A stretch of DNA of 11,353 bases, taken from NCBI GenBank assembly GCA_945949385.1, contig CAMFEL010000059.1, positions 1-11,353 on the forward strand, written 5' to 3'. Position 1 is the stretch's first letter. Each line of letters opens with the position of its first letter. Below, piece after piece: positions 1-6,197 of this stretch. The notes beneath the pieces are model-generated. The model was not told the DNA's origin. It saw only the letters and a program-made list of their open reading frames with translations, and did not search any database. The stretch comes from an uncultured Clostridia bacterium (GTDB taxonomy: Bacteria; Bacillota; Clostridia; Oscillospirales; CAG-272). The position numbers and the translations under genes are program-made.

Positions 1-17
1 TCGGTTAACCTATTTTG

Positions 18-48
18 AACCACGCGACTATCGCGTGGTTTTCGTTTT
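18..48 (+). terminator. Intrinsic terminator of an upstream gene
   Basis: A perfect 10-bp stem (18-27 pairing with 31-40, AACCACGCGA/TCGCGTGGTT) has a 3-base loop (CTA) and is followed by a T-rich run to about 48. This is a classic Rho-independent terminator for a plus-strand gene that ends left of the window. The few bases before it are too short to identify that gene. Confidence 0.8.
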
Positions 49-50
49 AC

Positions 51-95
51 AAAAACAGCGATGCCCGGCCGTTATGCCGGGCATCGCTTGTTTTT
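51..95. terminator. Bidirectional intrinsic terminator
   Basis: A 13-bp perfect stem (57-69 with 76-88) has loop CGTTAT. It is flanked by an A-run at 51-55 and a T-run at 91-95, so the same stem-loop can terminate in both directions. It lies only about 9 bases after the previous terminator, giving a tandem barrier that insulates the glycosyltransferase from upstream transcription. Confidence 0.8.
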
Positions 96-149
96 AACGG
101 TATCAGTCGCTTTCAATCTTTGCTCGTGTAAATATTTCCTGTTTGAGTA

Positions 150-178
150 TTGAAATAAAATATTTGTAATGGTATACT
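150..178 (+). promoter_or_regulatory. Sigma-A promoter of the glycosyltransferase
   Basis: The -35 TTGAAA (150-155) and -10 TATACT (173-178) are separated by exactly 17 bases. TG at 170-171 one base upstream of the -10 forms an extended -10 element. Transcription would start near 185, giving a leader of roughly 50 bases. Confidence 0.7.
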
Positions 179-237
179 TTTTATATATCTGTTTGTCTCA
201 AGTGCCTCTTATATAAAAAACAAATCGTGAGGTGAAA

Positions 238-1332
238 ATGTCTATGATAAGCAGCAGAGACAATTGTCCTTGGCTGTCGGTAATAATACCGATATATAAC
301 AAGGAAAAGTACTTACGTGAGTGTTTAGATTCAATCACAGCACAGACATTCGGCGATTTTGAAGTGATTCTGGCTGACGACGGATCAACAGACTCTTCCG
401 GGGAAATATGCAAAGCATATGCCGGCAGAGACAGCAGAATGCATTATTTCAAAAAGGAAAACGGAGGAGTGTTTCAAACCAAAATATTCGGTGCCGAAAA
501 AGCTTCCGGAACATATATAACCTTTTGCGATTCAGATGATTTTTATGCCGATAAAAACGCTTTCAGGGTAATGCATGACGAGCTGGCAAGCGGCAGCTAT
601 TCTGTACTTCAGTTCGGGTATTTCAAGAAATACAATCATTTGAAGCGAATTATAAAAGCGGTAAATGAACCCGTTATTGTTGACAGAGATACTTTTTTGA
701 GCCGGGAATATCCGAAATTACTCTGCAGTCATTGGGACAGTTCCCGTTTGACCACCGGTGTATGTAACAAAGTATATCATCGTAAGCTGTTTGAAAACCT
801 TCCCCGATCCGACGAATCGGAAAGAGTATTCTGGGGAGATGATCAGATAATAAATTTACACCTTTTATCCAAAGGCGAGTCACTTCGTATTATTCCGAAG
901 CCGCTGTACTGCTATCGCCGGTTCAGCGGCGGCACCAACGATTTCTCGCTTCATACAATGGAAGATGTAGACACTATAAAGAAATATCAGCTATATTTTT
1001 TGGACAGTTATTCGGGTGATTCAAAAAATCAAATGAAAGAAGTGCTGTTTTATGAGCTCGCCGATTGGTTTTTCAATTATGTTCAGCAAGCACTAAATCA
1101 TCTTGACAAAAAACATCTGAGATCATTAATTGAAGATACGCTTCAGCTTCCGAGATTTAAGCTTGCCGAAGAATACTATTTAACAAATAAAGAGGAAAGC
1201 CGTGAGGCAGCAAACCTTTTGCGAAAAGCCGATGCTGACAGCTATATTATCAAGGCAACGGAATATCACGGTAAAAAATCCGCAAAAGACATTTTGGTAA
1301 GTTTTCTGAAGAAAATTTATGCGTCTGTTTAA
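238..1332 (+). CDS. Family 2 (GT-A) glycosyltransferase
   Basis: Predicted cytosolic or membrane-associated enzyme that transfers a sugar from a nucleotide-sugar donor, as in capsule, exopolysaccharide or wall-polymer synthesis; donor and acceptor cannot be told. Numbering from the ATG at 238 (364 aa): the GT2 opening VIIPIYN is at 15-21, nucleotide-binding DDGSTD at 47-52, the ENGG turn at 74-77, the metal-binding DxD-type DSDD at 98-101, and the late WGDD acidic motif at 199-202, likely carrying the catalytic base. Start choice: the GTG at 232 overlaps the Shine-Dalgarno GAGG (229-232) and is excluded. ATG 238 has 5-base spacing; ATG 244 is possible. No transmembrane segment is evident. The gene stands alone between tandem terminators and the convergent tatD. 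It is visibly AT-richer than its neighbours (hand count of 1081-1200: 35% G+C, against 60-63% in sampled lines of rsmI and the oxidoreductase), which suggests transfer. Confidence 0.88.
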   Translation: MSMISSRDNCPWLSVIIPIYNKEKYLRECLDSITAQTFGDFEVILADDGSTDSSGEICKAYAGRDSRMHYFKKENGGVFQTKIFGAEKASGTYITFCDSDDFYADKNAFRVMHDELASGSYSVLQFGYFKKYNHLKRIIKAVNEPVIVDRDTFLSREYPKLLCSHWDSSRLTTGVCNKVYHRKLFENLPRSDESERVFWGDDQIINLHLLSKGESLRIIPKPLYCYRRFSGGTNDFSLHTMEDVDTIKKYQLYFLDSYSGDSKNQMKEVLFYELADWFFNYVQQALNHLDKKHLRSLIEDTLQLPRFKLAEEYYLTNKEESREAANLLRKADADSYIIKATEYHGKKSAKDILVSFLKKIYASV

Positions 1333-1355
1333 GTCTTGCACCGGCTTATACTGCG

Positions 1356-2141
1356 TCACAGACCTATTCCAAACAAGTTTTCCGCATTTTTAACTGTAGC
1401 CGCAGCCAATTCCTCCTCATTTTCGCCCCTCGCCGCCGCCACTGCTTCAAGAGTACGGAACATATAAGCGGAGCAATTCACCTTTCCGCGGTAGGGAACA
1501 GGGGGCAGATACGGGCAGTCCGTCTCAATCAGCAGCCTGTCAGTCGGCACACTTCTCAATGCATTTCTTACGTTTTCCGCGTTCTTGTAGGTAACAGGTC
1601 CGCCGAATGAAATATACCATCCCAGCCGCAGATACTCAAGTGCAGTTTCCGCACTGCCCGAATATCCGTGCATAACTCCGATAACTCCCGGGTGCTGTTT
1701 TATCATTTCGAGAGTTTTGCCGTGAGCGTCTCTGTCGTGAACGATCACGGGAATGCCCAAAGATTTTGCCGCACTGAGCTGTACATCAAACGCACGGTGC
1801 TGAATGTCCCGGTCAATATCCCAGTGATAGTCAAGGCCTATTTCACCAAGCGCCACAGCCTTGGGGTGAGAAAGCAGGGAAGCGATTTCCTCCACTGTGT
1901 CTTCAAGTATGTCTGAGAATCTTTCCGCATCCTCGGGATGCAGACCGCAGGCGGCATATACATTTTTATATTTGTCCGCAAGAGCCAGAGACTCACGTGA
2001 GGACTTCGGATCGGTTCCGCAGTTGATAAAGCCTATTATTCCCGCCCCGAAGGAATCCTTGATTGCGCCCTCGGCTCCGCCGGGATACTCACTTTCAAAG
2101 CGCCCGTCGTTGTAGTGGGCATGCGTGTCAAACAGCCTCAT
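1356..2141 (-). CDS. tatD: TatD family metal-dependent DNase
   Basis: Metal-dependent hydrolase of the amidohydrolase (TIM-barrel) superfamily; characterised TatD proteins are cytosolic 3'-5' DNases, and this matches Bacillus YabD. The 261 aa fit the family's usual ~255-265. Metal ligands, in family order: H7 and H9 (DTHAHYND), E100 (GEIGLDY), H135 (VIVHDRDAH), H158 (MHGYSGS) and D208 (ETDCPYLPP). The frame is open further upstream to a codon at 2213 that overlaps the metG stop, but that extension crosses a stem-loop and has no family resemblance. The ATG at 2141 places DTHAHY at residue 5, as is normal, so it is chosen. A GGAG lies 12 bases upstream, a rather long spacing. Last gene of the metG cluster; its end is only 23 bp from the end of the convergent glycosyltransferase. 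Confidence 0.93.
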   Translation of the reverse strand: MRLFDTHAHYNDGRFESEYPGGAEGAIKDSFGAGIIGFINCGTDPKSSRESLALADKYKNVYAACGLHPEDAERFSDILEDTVEEIASLLSHPKAVALGEIGLDYHWDIDRDIQHRAFDVQLSAAKSLGIPVIVHDRDAHGKTLEMIKQHPGVIGVMHGYSGSAETALEYLRLGWYISFGGPVTYKNAENVRNALRSVPTDRLLIETDCPYLPPVPYRGKVNCSAYMFRTLEAVAAARGENEEELAAATVKNAENLFGIGL

Positions 2142-2181
2142 TGTTCCGTTTTTCTCCGTTAAAATATTTACATTTACATAA

Positions 2182-2208
2182 GGGGACCGCACAGCGGTCC
2201 CCCTTTTT
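2182..2208 (+). terminator. Stem-loop with T-tract between metG and tatD
   Basis: A perfect 9-bp G+C-rich stem (2182-2190 with 2194-2202, GGGGACCGC/GCGGTCCCC) has loop ACA. On the plus strand it is followed by C and five T (2204-2208), the shape of an intrinsic terminator. On the minus strand (the metG-tatD direction) it is followed by only two T before A+G bases, so it should terminate poorly and may instead act as an intercistronic RNA stem. It could stop transcripts from the glycosyltransferase promoter that read through tatD antisense. Confidence 0.6.
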
Positions 2209-2209
2209 C

Positions 2210-4156
2210 TCATCTTACACGCTCACCCAGCGGCGTGTCCTCGGCAAGAAATACCACTCTGACCGTGTCTTCACCGGAAGCAAGTATCATTCCGTTTGAC
2301 TCAACTCCGCAAAGCACACAGGGCTTGAGATTTGCCACAAGAATTATTTTTTTACCTATAAGCGCTTCAGGCTCATAGAACTTGGCAATTCCGGAAACCA
2401 CCTGACGCTTTTCGTACCCGAGATCAACGGAAAGCTTCAGAAGCTTCTTTGCCTTCGGCACTCTTTCGCAGGCGATGATCTGAGCAGTTCTCAGCTCAAC
2501 TCCCATAAAATCGTCAATGCCGATCTGAGCAACTGCTTCGGGCTTTTCCTGTGCTTTTTTAATAGCCTCAGCCTGCTTTTTAGCCGCCTCTATCTCGGCA
2601 TTAACGGTCTCCATCATTTTCTTCTCGTCGATTCTTGAGAAGAGCATCTCTCCCTCACCGACAGCTCCGCCGGGCACAAGGGCACCGAAGCGCTCGATAG
2701 ACTCATAAGTATCAAGATCCGTTCCAAGCTGTCTGAATACAGACTTACAGGTGCCGGGAATAGCGGGAGTAAGAAGAACCGCTGCTACTCGTATACACTC
2801 AAGCAGATTATAGATAACGGTACCGAGTCTCTCTCTGTCTGCTTCATTTTTTGCAAGAACCCAGGGAGCGGTTTCGTCAATATACTTATTACTGCGGCGA
2901 AGCATATTGAACACATTCTCCAAAGCATCCGCAATATGGTATTCGTCCATATCGGCAGTGAATTTCTTCACAGCCTCCGCCACAGCGGCTTTCAGCTCGC
3001 CGTCCGTGCCTTCATCGCCTGCGGGAGCGGGAACAACGCCGTCAAAATACTTTTTGGTCATTGCAACGGTACGGCTTACAAGATTGCCCAGATTGTTGGC
3101 AAGATCGTTGTTGTAGCGCGCAATAACATTTTCGTAGGTAATTGAGCCGTCGGAGGCAAAGGGCATTTCAGCAAGTGCGTAATACCTTACGCCGTCAACT
3201 CCGAAATGCTCAGCCATTTTGTCGGCGTATATAACATTGCCTTTTGACTTTGACATTTTATCCGTGCCGAAATTGAACCAGGGATGGCCGAACACCTTTT
3301 TCGGCAGGGGAAGACCCAGCGCCATTAAGAAAATAGGCCAGTATATCGTGTGGAAGCGGAGAATATCCTTGCCGATTATGTGAACCTCGGCAGGCCAGTA
3401 CTTTTTGAACAGCTCCGGCTGCTCCTCAAGGTCGGGGTCATAGCCGAGAGCGGTAATATAGTTCATAAGCGCGTCAAGCCATACATAAACCACATGCTTT
3501 TCGTCAAAGGTCTGAATACCCCATTTAAAAGAAGTTCTGGACACGCAAAGATCCTGAAGTCCCGCTTTCAAAAAATTGTTTACCATTTCTTTTTTGCGGG
3601 CTTCCGGCTGAATAAAATCGGGGTTATTTTCGATATGCTCCATAAGGCGGTCGGCATATTTGCTCATTCTGAAGAAATACGCTTCCTCTTTAGCCTTTTT
3701 AACAGGTGCGCCGCAATCGGGGCACTTGCCGTCAACCACCTGAGTTTCCGTAAAAAAGGATTCGCAGGGAGTGCAGTACCATCCGCTGTATTCACCCTTG
3801 TAAATATCGCCCTGATCGTAGAGCTTTTTGAAAACATGACTTACAGCCTTTTCGTGGTAATCGTCGGTGGTGCGGATAAATTTATCGTAAGACGCGCCCA
3901 TGAGATCCCATATGCCTCGTATCTCACCGGACACCTTGTCAACATACTCCTTGGGAGTTATACCTGCAGCGGCTGCCTTTTCCTCTATTTTCTGACCGTG
4001 CTCATCGGTACCCGTGAGGAAAAACACATCATAGCCTCTCTGCCTCTTGTAGCGAGCCACACAGTCGGTCATGATAACCTCATAGGTATTGCCGAAATGC
4101 GGCTTCTGCGAAGCATATGCGATCGCTGTGGTAATAAAAAACTTTTCCTTTTCCAT
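2210..4156 (-). CDS. metG: Methionyl-tRNA synthetase
   Basis: Class I aminoacyl-tRNA synthetase charging tRNA-Met for initiation and elongation; 648 aa in the cytosol. The Rossmann catalytic domain opens with FITTAIAYASQKPHFGN, where residues 20-23 (HFGN) occupy the HIGH position with Asn as the last residue. A zinc knuckle follows (C128, C131, C145, C148), and KMSKS is at 300-304. The anticodon-binding helical domain spans roughly 380-520. A C-terminal Trbp111-like OB-fold tRNA-binding domain (about 541-648) is typical of dimeric bacterial enzymes. The ATG at 4156 is preferred over the longer open frame (to 4183) because AGGAGG lies 9 bases upstream; that site overlaps the last codons of rsmI, whose stop is 4 bases away, implying translational coupling. 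Equivalent to Bacillus metS, with the same neighbours. Confidence 0.97.
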   Translation of the reverse strand: MEKEKFFITTAIAYASQKPHFGNTYEVIMTDCVARYKRQRGYDVFFLTGTDEHGQKIEEKAAAAGITPKEYVDKVSGEIRGIWDLMGASYDKFIRTTDDYHEKAVSHVFKKLYDQGDIYKGEYSGWYCTPCESFFTETQVVDGKCPDCGAPVKKAKEEAYFFRMSKYADRLMEHIENNPDFIQPEARKKEMVNNFLKAGLQDLCVSRTSFKWGIQTFDEKHVVYVWLDALMNYITALGYDPDLEEQPELFKKYWPAEVHIIGKDILRFHTIYWPIFLMALGLPLPKKVFGHPWFNFGTDKMSKSKGNVIYADKMAEHFGVDGVRYYALAEMPFASDGSITYENVIARYNNDLANNLGNLVSRTVAMTKKYFDGVVPAPAGDEGTDGELKAAVAEAVKKFTADMDEYHIADALENVFNMLRRSNKYIDETAPWVLAKNEADRERLGTVIYNLLECIRVAAVLLTPAIPGTCKSVFRQLGTDLDTYESIERFGALVPGGAVGEGEMLFSRIDEKKMMETVNAEIEAAKKQAEAIKKAQEKPEAVAQIGIDDFMGVELRTAQIIACERVPKAKKLLKLSVDLGYEKRQVVSGIAKFYEPEALIGKKIILVANLKPCVLCGVESNGMILASGEDTVRVVFLAEDTPLGERVR

Positions 4157-4160
4157 CGTG

Positions 4161-5051
4161 TTATTCCTCCTTGTTTTCAGCACTTATAAGCTGCTTATAT
4201 AATGTGCCTTTCGGCACGCCGCGTTCCTTTGCGGCAGCCTTTATGGCGTCCATTCGCGAGAGTCCCGCGGACTCATACTTTCTGACGTGCTCCTCCGGGT
4301 CATCCGGCCATTCGGCGGATTTTGTATCATGAATTCCGCCTTCTACGACCAGTACATATTCTCCCTTGGGAGCCTTCTCGCTGTATATGCGCACCGCCTC
4401 CGACAGGGTAGTGCGTATGATCTCCTCGTTGAGCTTCGTCATCTCCCTGCACAGCGTAATCTTCCGGTCTCCCAGATATTCAAGCATATCGGAAAGAGTG
4501 CGAAGCAACTTGTGCGGCGCCTCGTAAAAGATCATTGTGCGCTCTTCGTTTTTAAGGGAAATAAGTCTTTCTGTCCTGTCATGTCGGTTAACTGTAAGAA
4601 AGCCTTCGAAAGCAAAGCGTCCGGTAGTAAGGGCCGACAGGGCAAGAGCGGTAACAGCGGCACAGCAGCCGGGCACTGCCGTAACAGGTACATTTTTTTC
4701 GGCGCACAGCCGTACAATATCTTCACCGGGGTCGCTGATGGCGGGCATACCCGCGTCTGTCACAAGAGCGCAGGACTCGCCGTTTTCAAGACGAGACACT
4801 ATATATTCTCCGCGCTCCCTCTTGTTGTGCTCATAGTAGCTTACAAGCGGCTTGGAAATCCCTAAACGCGAAAGCAGAAGACCGGAATTTCTGGTGTCCT
4901 CCGCCGCAACGAAATCCACCTCGGACAGTACCTTCAGCGCCCGTTCCGAAAGATCGGACAGATTTCCGATAGGAGTGGCAACAAGGTACAGAGTACCGCC
5001 CCAAACCTTATTTTTCTCCGTATTCATATCCGTATGCTTCAGTTTTTCCAT
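4161..5051 (-). CDS. rsmI: 16S rRNA (cytidine-1402-2'-O)-methyltransferase
   Basis: SAM-dependent methyltransferase of the tetrapyrrole-methylase fold that methylates the ribose of C1402 in the decoding centre of 16S rRNA (Bacillus YabC). The 296 aa compare with the usual ~280-295. Landmarks: LYLVATPIGNLSDLS at 21-35, EDTR at 51-54, the signature VTDAGMPAISDPG at 97-109, the VPGCCA loop near 126-131, YEAPHKL at 176-182, and a C-terminal helix-turn-helix-like segment ending KGTLYKQLI. Start ATG 5051 gives the longest frame; ATG 5027 (MNTEKNK) is a credible alternative, and neither has a clear Shine-Dalgarno site. It starts 8 bases after the methyltransferase upstream ends, and its 3' end carries the metG ribosome binding site. 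Confidence 0.95.
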   Translation of the reverse strand: MEKLKHTDMNTEKNKVWGGTLYLVATPIGNLSDLSERALKVLSEVDFVAAEDTRNSGLLLSRLGISKPLVSYYEHNKRERGEYIVSRLENGESCALVTDAGMPAISDPGEDIVRLCAEKNVPVTAVPGCCAAVTALALSALTTGRFAFEGFLTVNRHDRTERLISLKNEERTMIFYEAPHKLLRTLSDMLEYLGDRKITLCREMTKLNEEIIRTTLSEAVRIYSEKAPKGEYVLVVEGGIHDTKSAEWPDDPEEHVRKYESAGLSRMDAIKAAAKERGVPKGTLYKQLISAENKEE

Positions 5052-5059
5052 CAGTGTAA

Positions 5060-5821
5060 TCAGAACAAATGCTCCAGACTGAAACTGTCATAGACCATTT
5101 GCATATCCTCAGTATACTTTCTTGTATTTTCCCGATAAATAATAAGTGGGCGGGACTGTATCAGTGTGGGAGAGGCGCCTCTTTTTGACTCAATCAACAC
5201 AAGACAAGGCTTAGTCTTTGTGTCGGGGTATACAGTCACCATGCGCTTAGGCTCAATATCAGCTTCTCTGAGAGCACATATAAGATCGCACAGCCTGTCC
5301 GGACGCCATACCGTGTAGAAAAGTCCGCCGTGGCGCAAAAGCCTTGAAGCTGCCGCACAAAAATCACGGATACTGCCGTTAAGCTCCCTGCGCGCCGTGT
5401 TCATTTCATCGTTTTTGGAAGAAAAGCCTCCGCCGGCTTTCATATACGGCGGATTTGAAAAAACGGTGTCAACGGCTCCGTCCGTGTCGCTCTGCACAGC
5501 ATCGCGCACATCCTTTTCAATAACCCTCATACGCTCAGAAAGACCGTTGATACCGGCATTTCTCATAGCAAGAAAAGCAAAGTCCTTTTGAATTTCGAAA
5601 GCGTACACGCTGTCTGCTCTGTTTTTGGTAAGGCACAGAAGGGAAGCGACTCCCGTACCCGTACCCAGTTCGGCTGCACGCCCGCATTTTTTTACAAAAG
5701 CGGCAAGCAAATAAGCGTCCGTGCCGAAAGTCAGCCCGCCTGTGCGCTGGATTATCGTAAGATTTTCGTTTATTTCGTCAAGTCTTTCATCATCTGAAAG
5801 AATAATATCACTTTTTGTCAT
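5060..5821 (-). CDS. tRNA1(Val) A37 N6-methyltransferase-like protein (YabB/TrmN6)
   Basis: Class I SAM-dependent N6-adenine methyltransferase. The closest known roles are E. coli TrmN6/YfiC (m6A37 of tRNA1-Val) and Bacillus YabB; the exact RNA substrate here is not shown. 253 aa from the ATG at 5821; a GTG at 5827 would add two residues. SAM-binding motif I is AAELGTGTGVAS (49-60), acidic motif II is AFEIQ (74-78), and catalytic motif IV is NPPY (123-126), the signature of base N6-methylation. The N-terminal RTGGLTFGTDAYLLAAF segment is typical of the YfiC/YabB group. It sits directly before rsmI, as yabB precedes yabC in Bacillus. No good ribosome binding site or promoter is visible between it and the stem-loop 17 bases upstream, so expression probably needs read-through from the ferredoxin gene. 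Confidence 0.88.
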   Translation of the reverse strand: MTKSDIILSDDERLDEINENLTIIQRTGGLTFGTDAYLLAAFVKKCGRAAELGTGTGVASLLCLTKNRADSVYAFEIQKDFAFLAMRNAGINGLSERMRVIEKDVRDAVQSDTDGAVDTVFSNPPYMKAGGGFSSKNDEMNTARRELNGSIRDFCAAASRLLRHGGLFYTVWRPDRLCDLICALREADIEPKRMVTVYPDTKTKPCLVLIESKRGASPTLIQSRPLIIYRENTRKYTEDMQMVYDSFSLEHLF

Positions 5822-5838
5822 AAACACCGATTAAAGTA

Positions 5839-5864
5839 CAAGGCGGAGCAGACGCTCCGCCTTG
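5839..5864 (-). terminator. Stem-loop after the ferredoxin gene
   Basis: A perfect 11-bp stem (5839-5849 with 5854-5864, CAAGGCGGAGC/GCTCCGCCTTG) has a 4-base loop. In the ferredoxin direction it is followed by TACTTTAAT rather than a clean T-run. It could be a leaky terminator or an mRNA 3'-stabilising stem that keeps ferredoxin mRNA more abundant than the methyltransferase-metG genes behind it. Confidence 0.6.
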
Positions 5865-5879
5865 ACACTTTTCCCGTAA

Positions 5880-6050
5880 TTATTCAGCCTGAGGTGCGCC
5901 GACAGGGCAGGTACCTGCGCAAGCGCCGCAATCAAGGCAAGCGTCAGCGTCGATTACGTACTTTCCGTCACCCTCGCTGATAGCGCCAACAGGACACTCA
6001 GCTGCGCAAGCGCCGCAAGCGATGCAGTCATCAGAGATCTTGTATGCCAT
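5880..6050 (-). CDS. 2[4Fe-4S] clostridial-type ferredoxin
   Basis: Small cytosolic low-potential electron carrier of anaerobes, 56 aa (MAYKISDDCIACGACAAECP...). Two C-x2-C-x2-C-x3-C-P motifs bind one [4Fe-4S] cluster each: C9, C12, C15, C19 and C38, C41, C44, C48, with the fourth Cys of each set swapped between clusters in known structures. Length and acidic composition match clostridial ferredoxin exactly. Start ATG 6050 has GGAGG 6 bases upstream and a strong promoter at 6124-6151. The two halves share a 17-base identical DNA stretch (5915-5931 and 6002-6018), spaced 87 bases (29 codons), reflecting internal duplication. It lies between ricT and the YabB-like gene, where Bacillus has yabA. 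It may simply be the general housekeeping ferredoxin, so a specific partner should not be assumed. Confidence 0.96.
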   Translation of the reverse strand: MAYKISDDCIACGACAAECPVGAISEGDGKYVIDADACLDCGACAGTCPVGAPQAE

Positions 6051-6088
6051 AGTTAGCCTCCGTATGTAAAATTTTCGCTTTATATCAA

Positions 6089-6108
6089 GGGCGGCGGCAA
6101 AGCCACCC
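6089..6108 (-). other. Hairpin in the ferredoxin 5' leader
   Basis: A 7-bp stem (6089-6095 with 6102-6108, one G-T wobble) with a 6-base loop lies in the ~67-base untranslated leader of the ferredoxin mRNA, about 40 bases before the start codon. It does not cover the GGAGG. A plausible role is 5' mRNA stabilisation; it matches no riboswitch I know. Confidence 0.4.
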
Positions 6109-6123
6109 GAGACATCGCAATTT

Positions 6124-6151
6124 AGTATAACATATTATGACGGATTTGCAA
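6124..6151 (-). promoter_or_regulatory. Ferredoxin promoter
   Basis: Read on the minus strand: -35 TTGCAA (6146-6151), 16-base spacer, -10 TATACT (6124-6129) preceded by TG plus one base, so an extended -10. Upstream (6153-6180) are dense A and T runs resembling an UP element. Start of transcription would be near 6117. The sequence implies strong expression, consistent with an abundant ferredoxin. Confidence 0.75.
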
Positions 6152-6153
6152 AT

Positions 6154-6170
6154 ACTTTTTTGAAAAAAGT
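6154..6170. repeat. AT-rich perfect inverted repeat behind ricT
   Basis: ACTTTTTT-G-AAAAAAGT is an 8-bp perfect palindrome just upstream of the ferredoxin -35 and 28 bases beyond the ricT stop. It could be a weak terminator of the holB-ricT transcript, an operator, or simply the A-tract part of an UP element. The weak A-T pairing makes efficient termination doubtful. Confidence 0.35.
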
Positions 6171-6197
6171 CAAAATATTTGCATTTTTGCCGTATTT

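Noticed and set aside
1..237. CRISPR repeat or attachment site in the left-end hairpins
   Set aside because: The two stem-loops differ in sequence, are followed by T-runs and are not repeated, which is what tandem intrinsic terminators look like.
2142..2213. 24-residue N-terminal extension of TatD overlapping the metG stop (ATGA)
   Set aside because: It would translate through the GC stem-loop at 2182-2202, has no family counterpart, and the downstream ATG puts the DTHAHY motif at its usual position.
3350..4189. 279-aa plus-strand ORF opposite metG
   Set aside because: It mirrors the conserved metG coding frame on the other strand, has no recognisable domain, and no ribosome binding site of note.
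4287..4865. 192-aa plus-strand ORF opposite rsmI
   Set aside because: Antisense shadow of a strongly conserved gene; composition is typical of a reverse-frame artefact.
6051..6123. Riboswitch or iron-sulfur-responsive leader before the ferredoxin
   Set aside because: Only one small hairpin is present; there is no recognisable conserved riboswitch core and no clear operator palindrome over the promoter.
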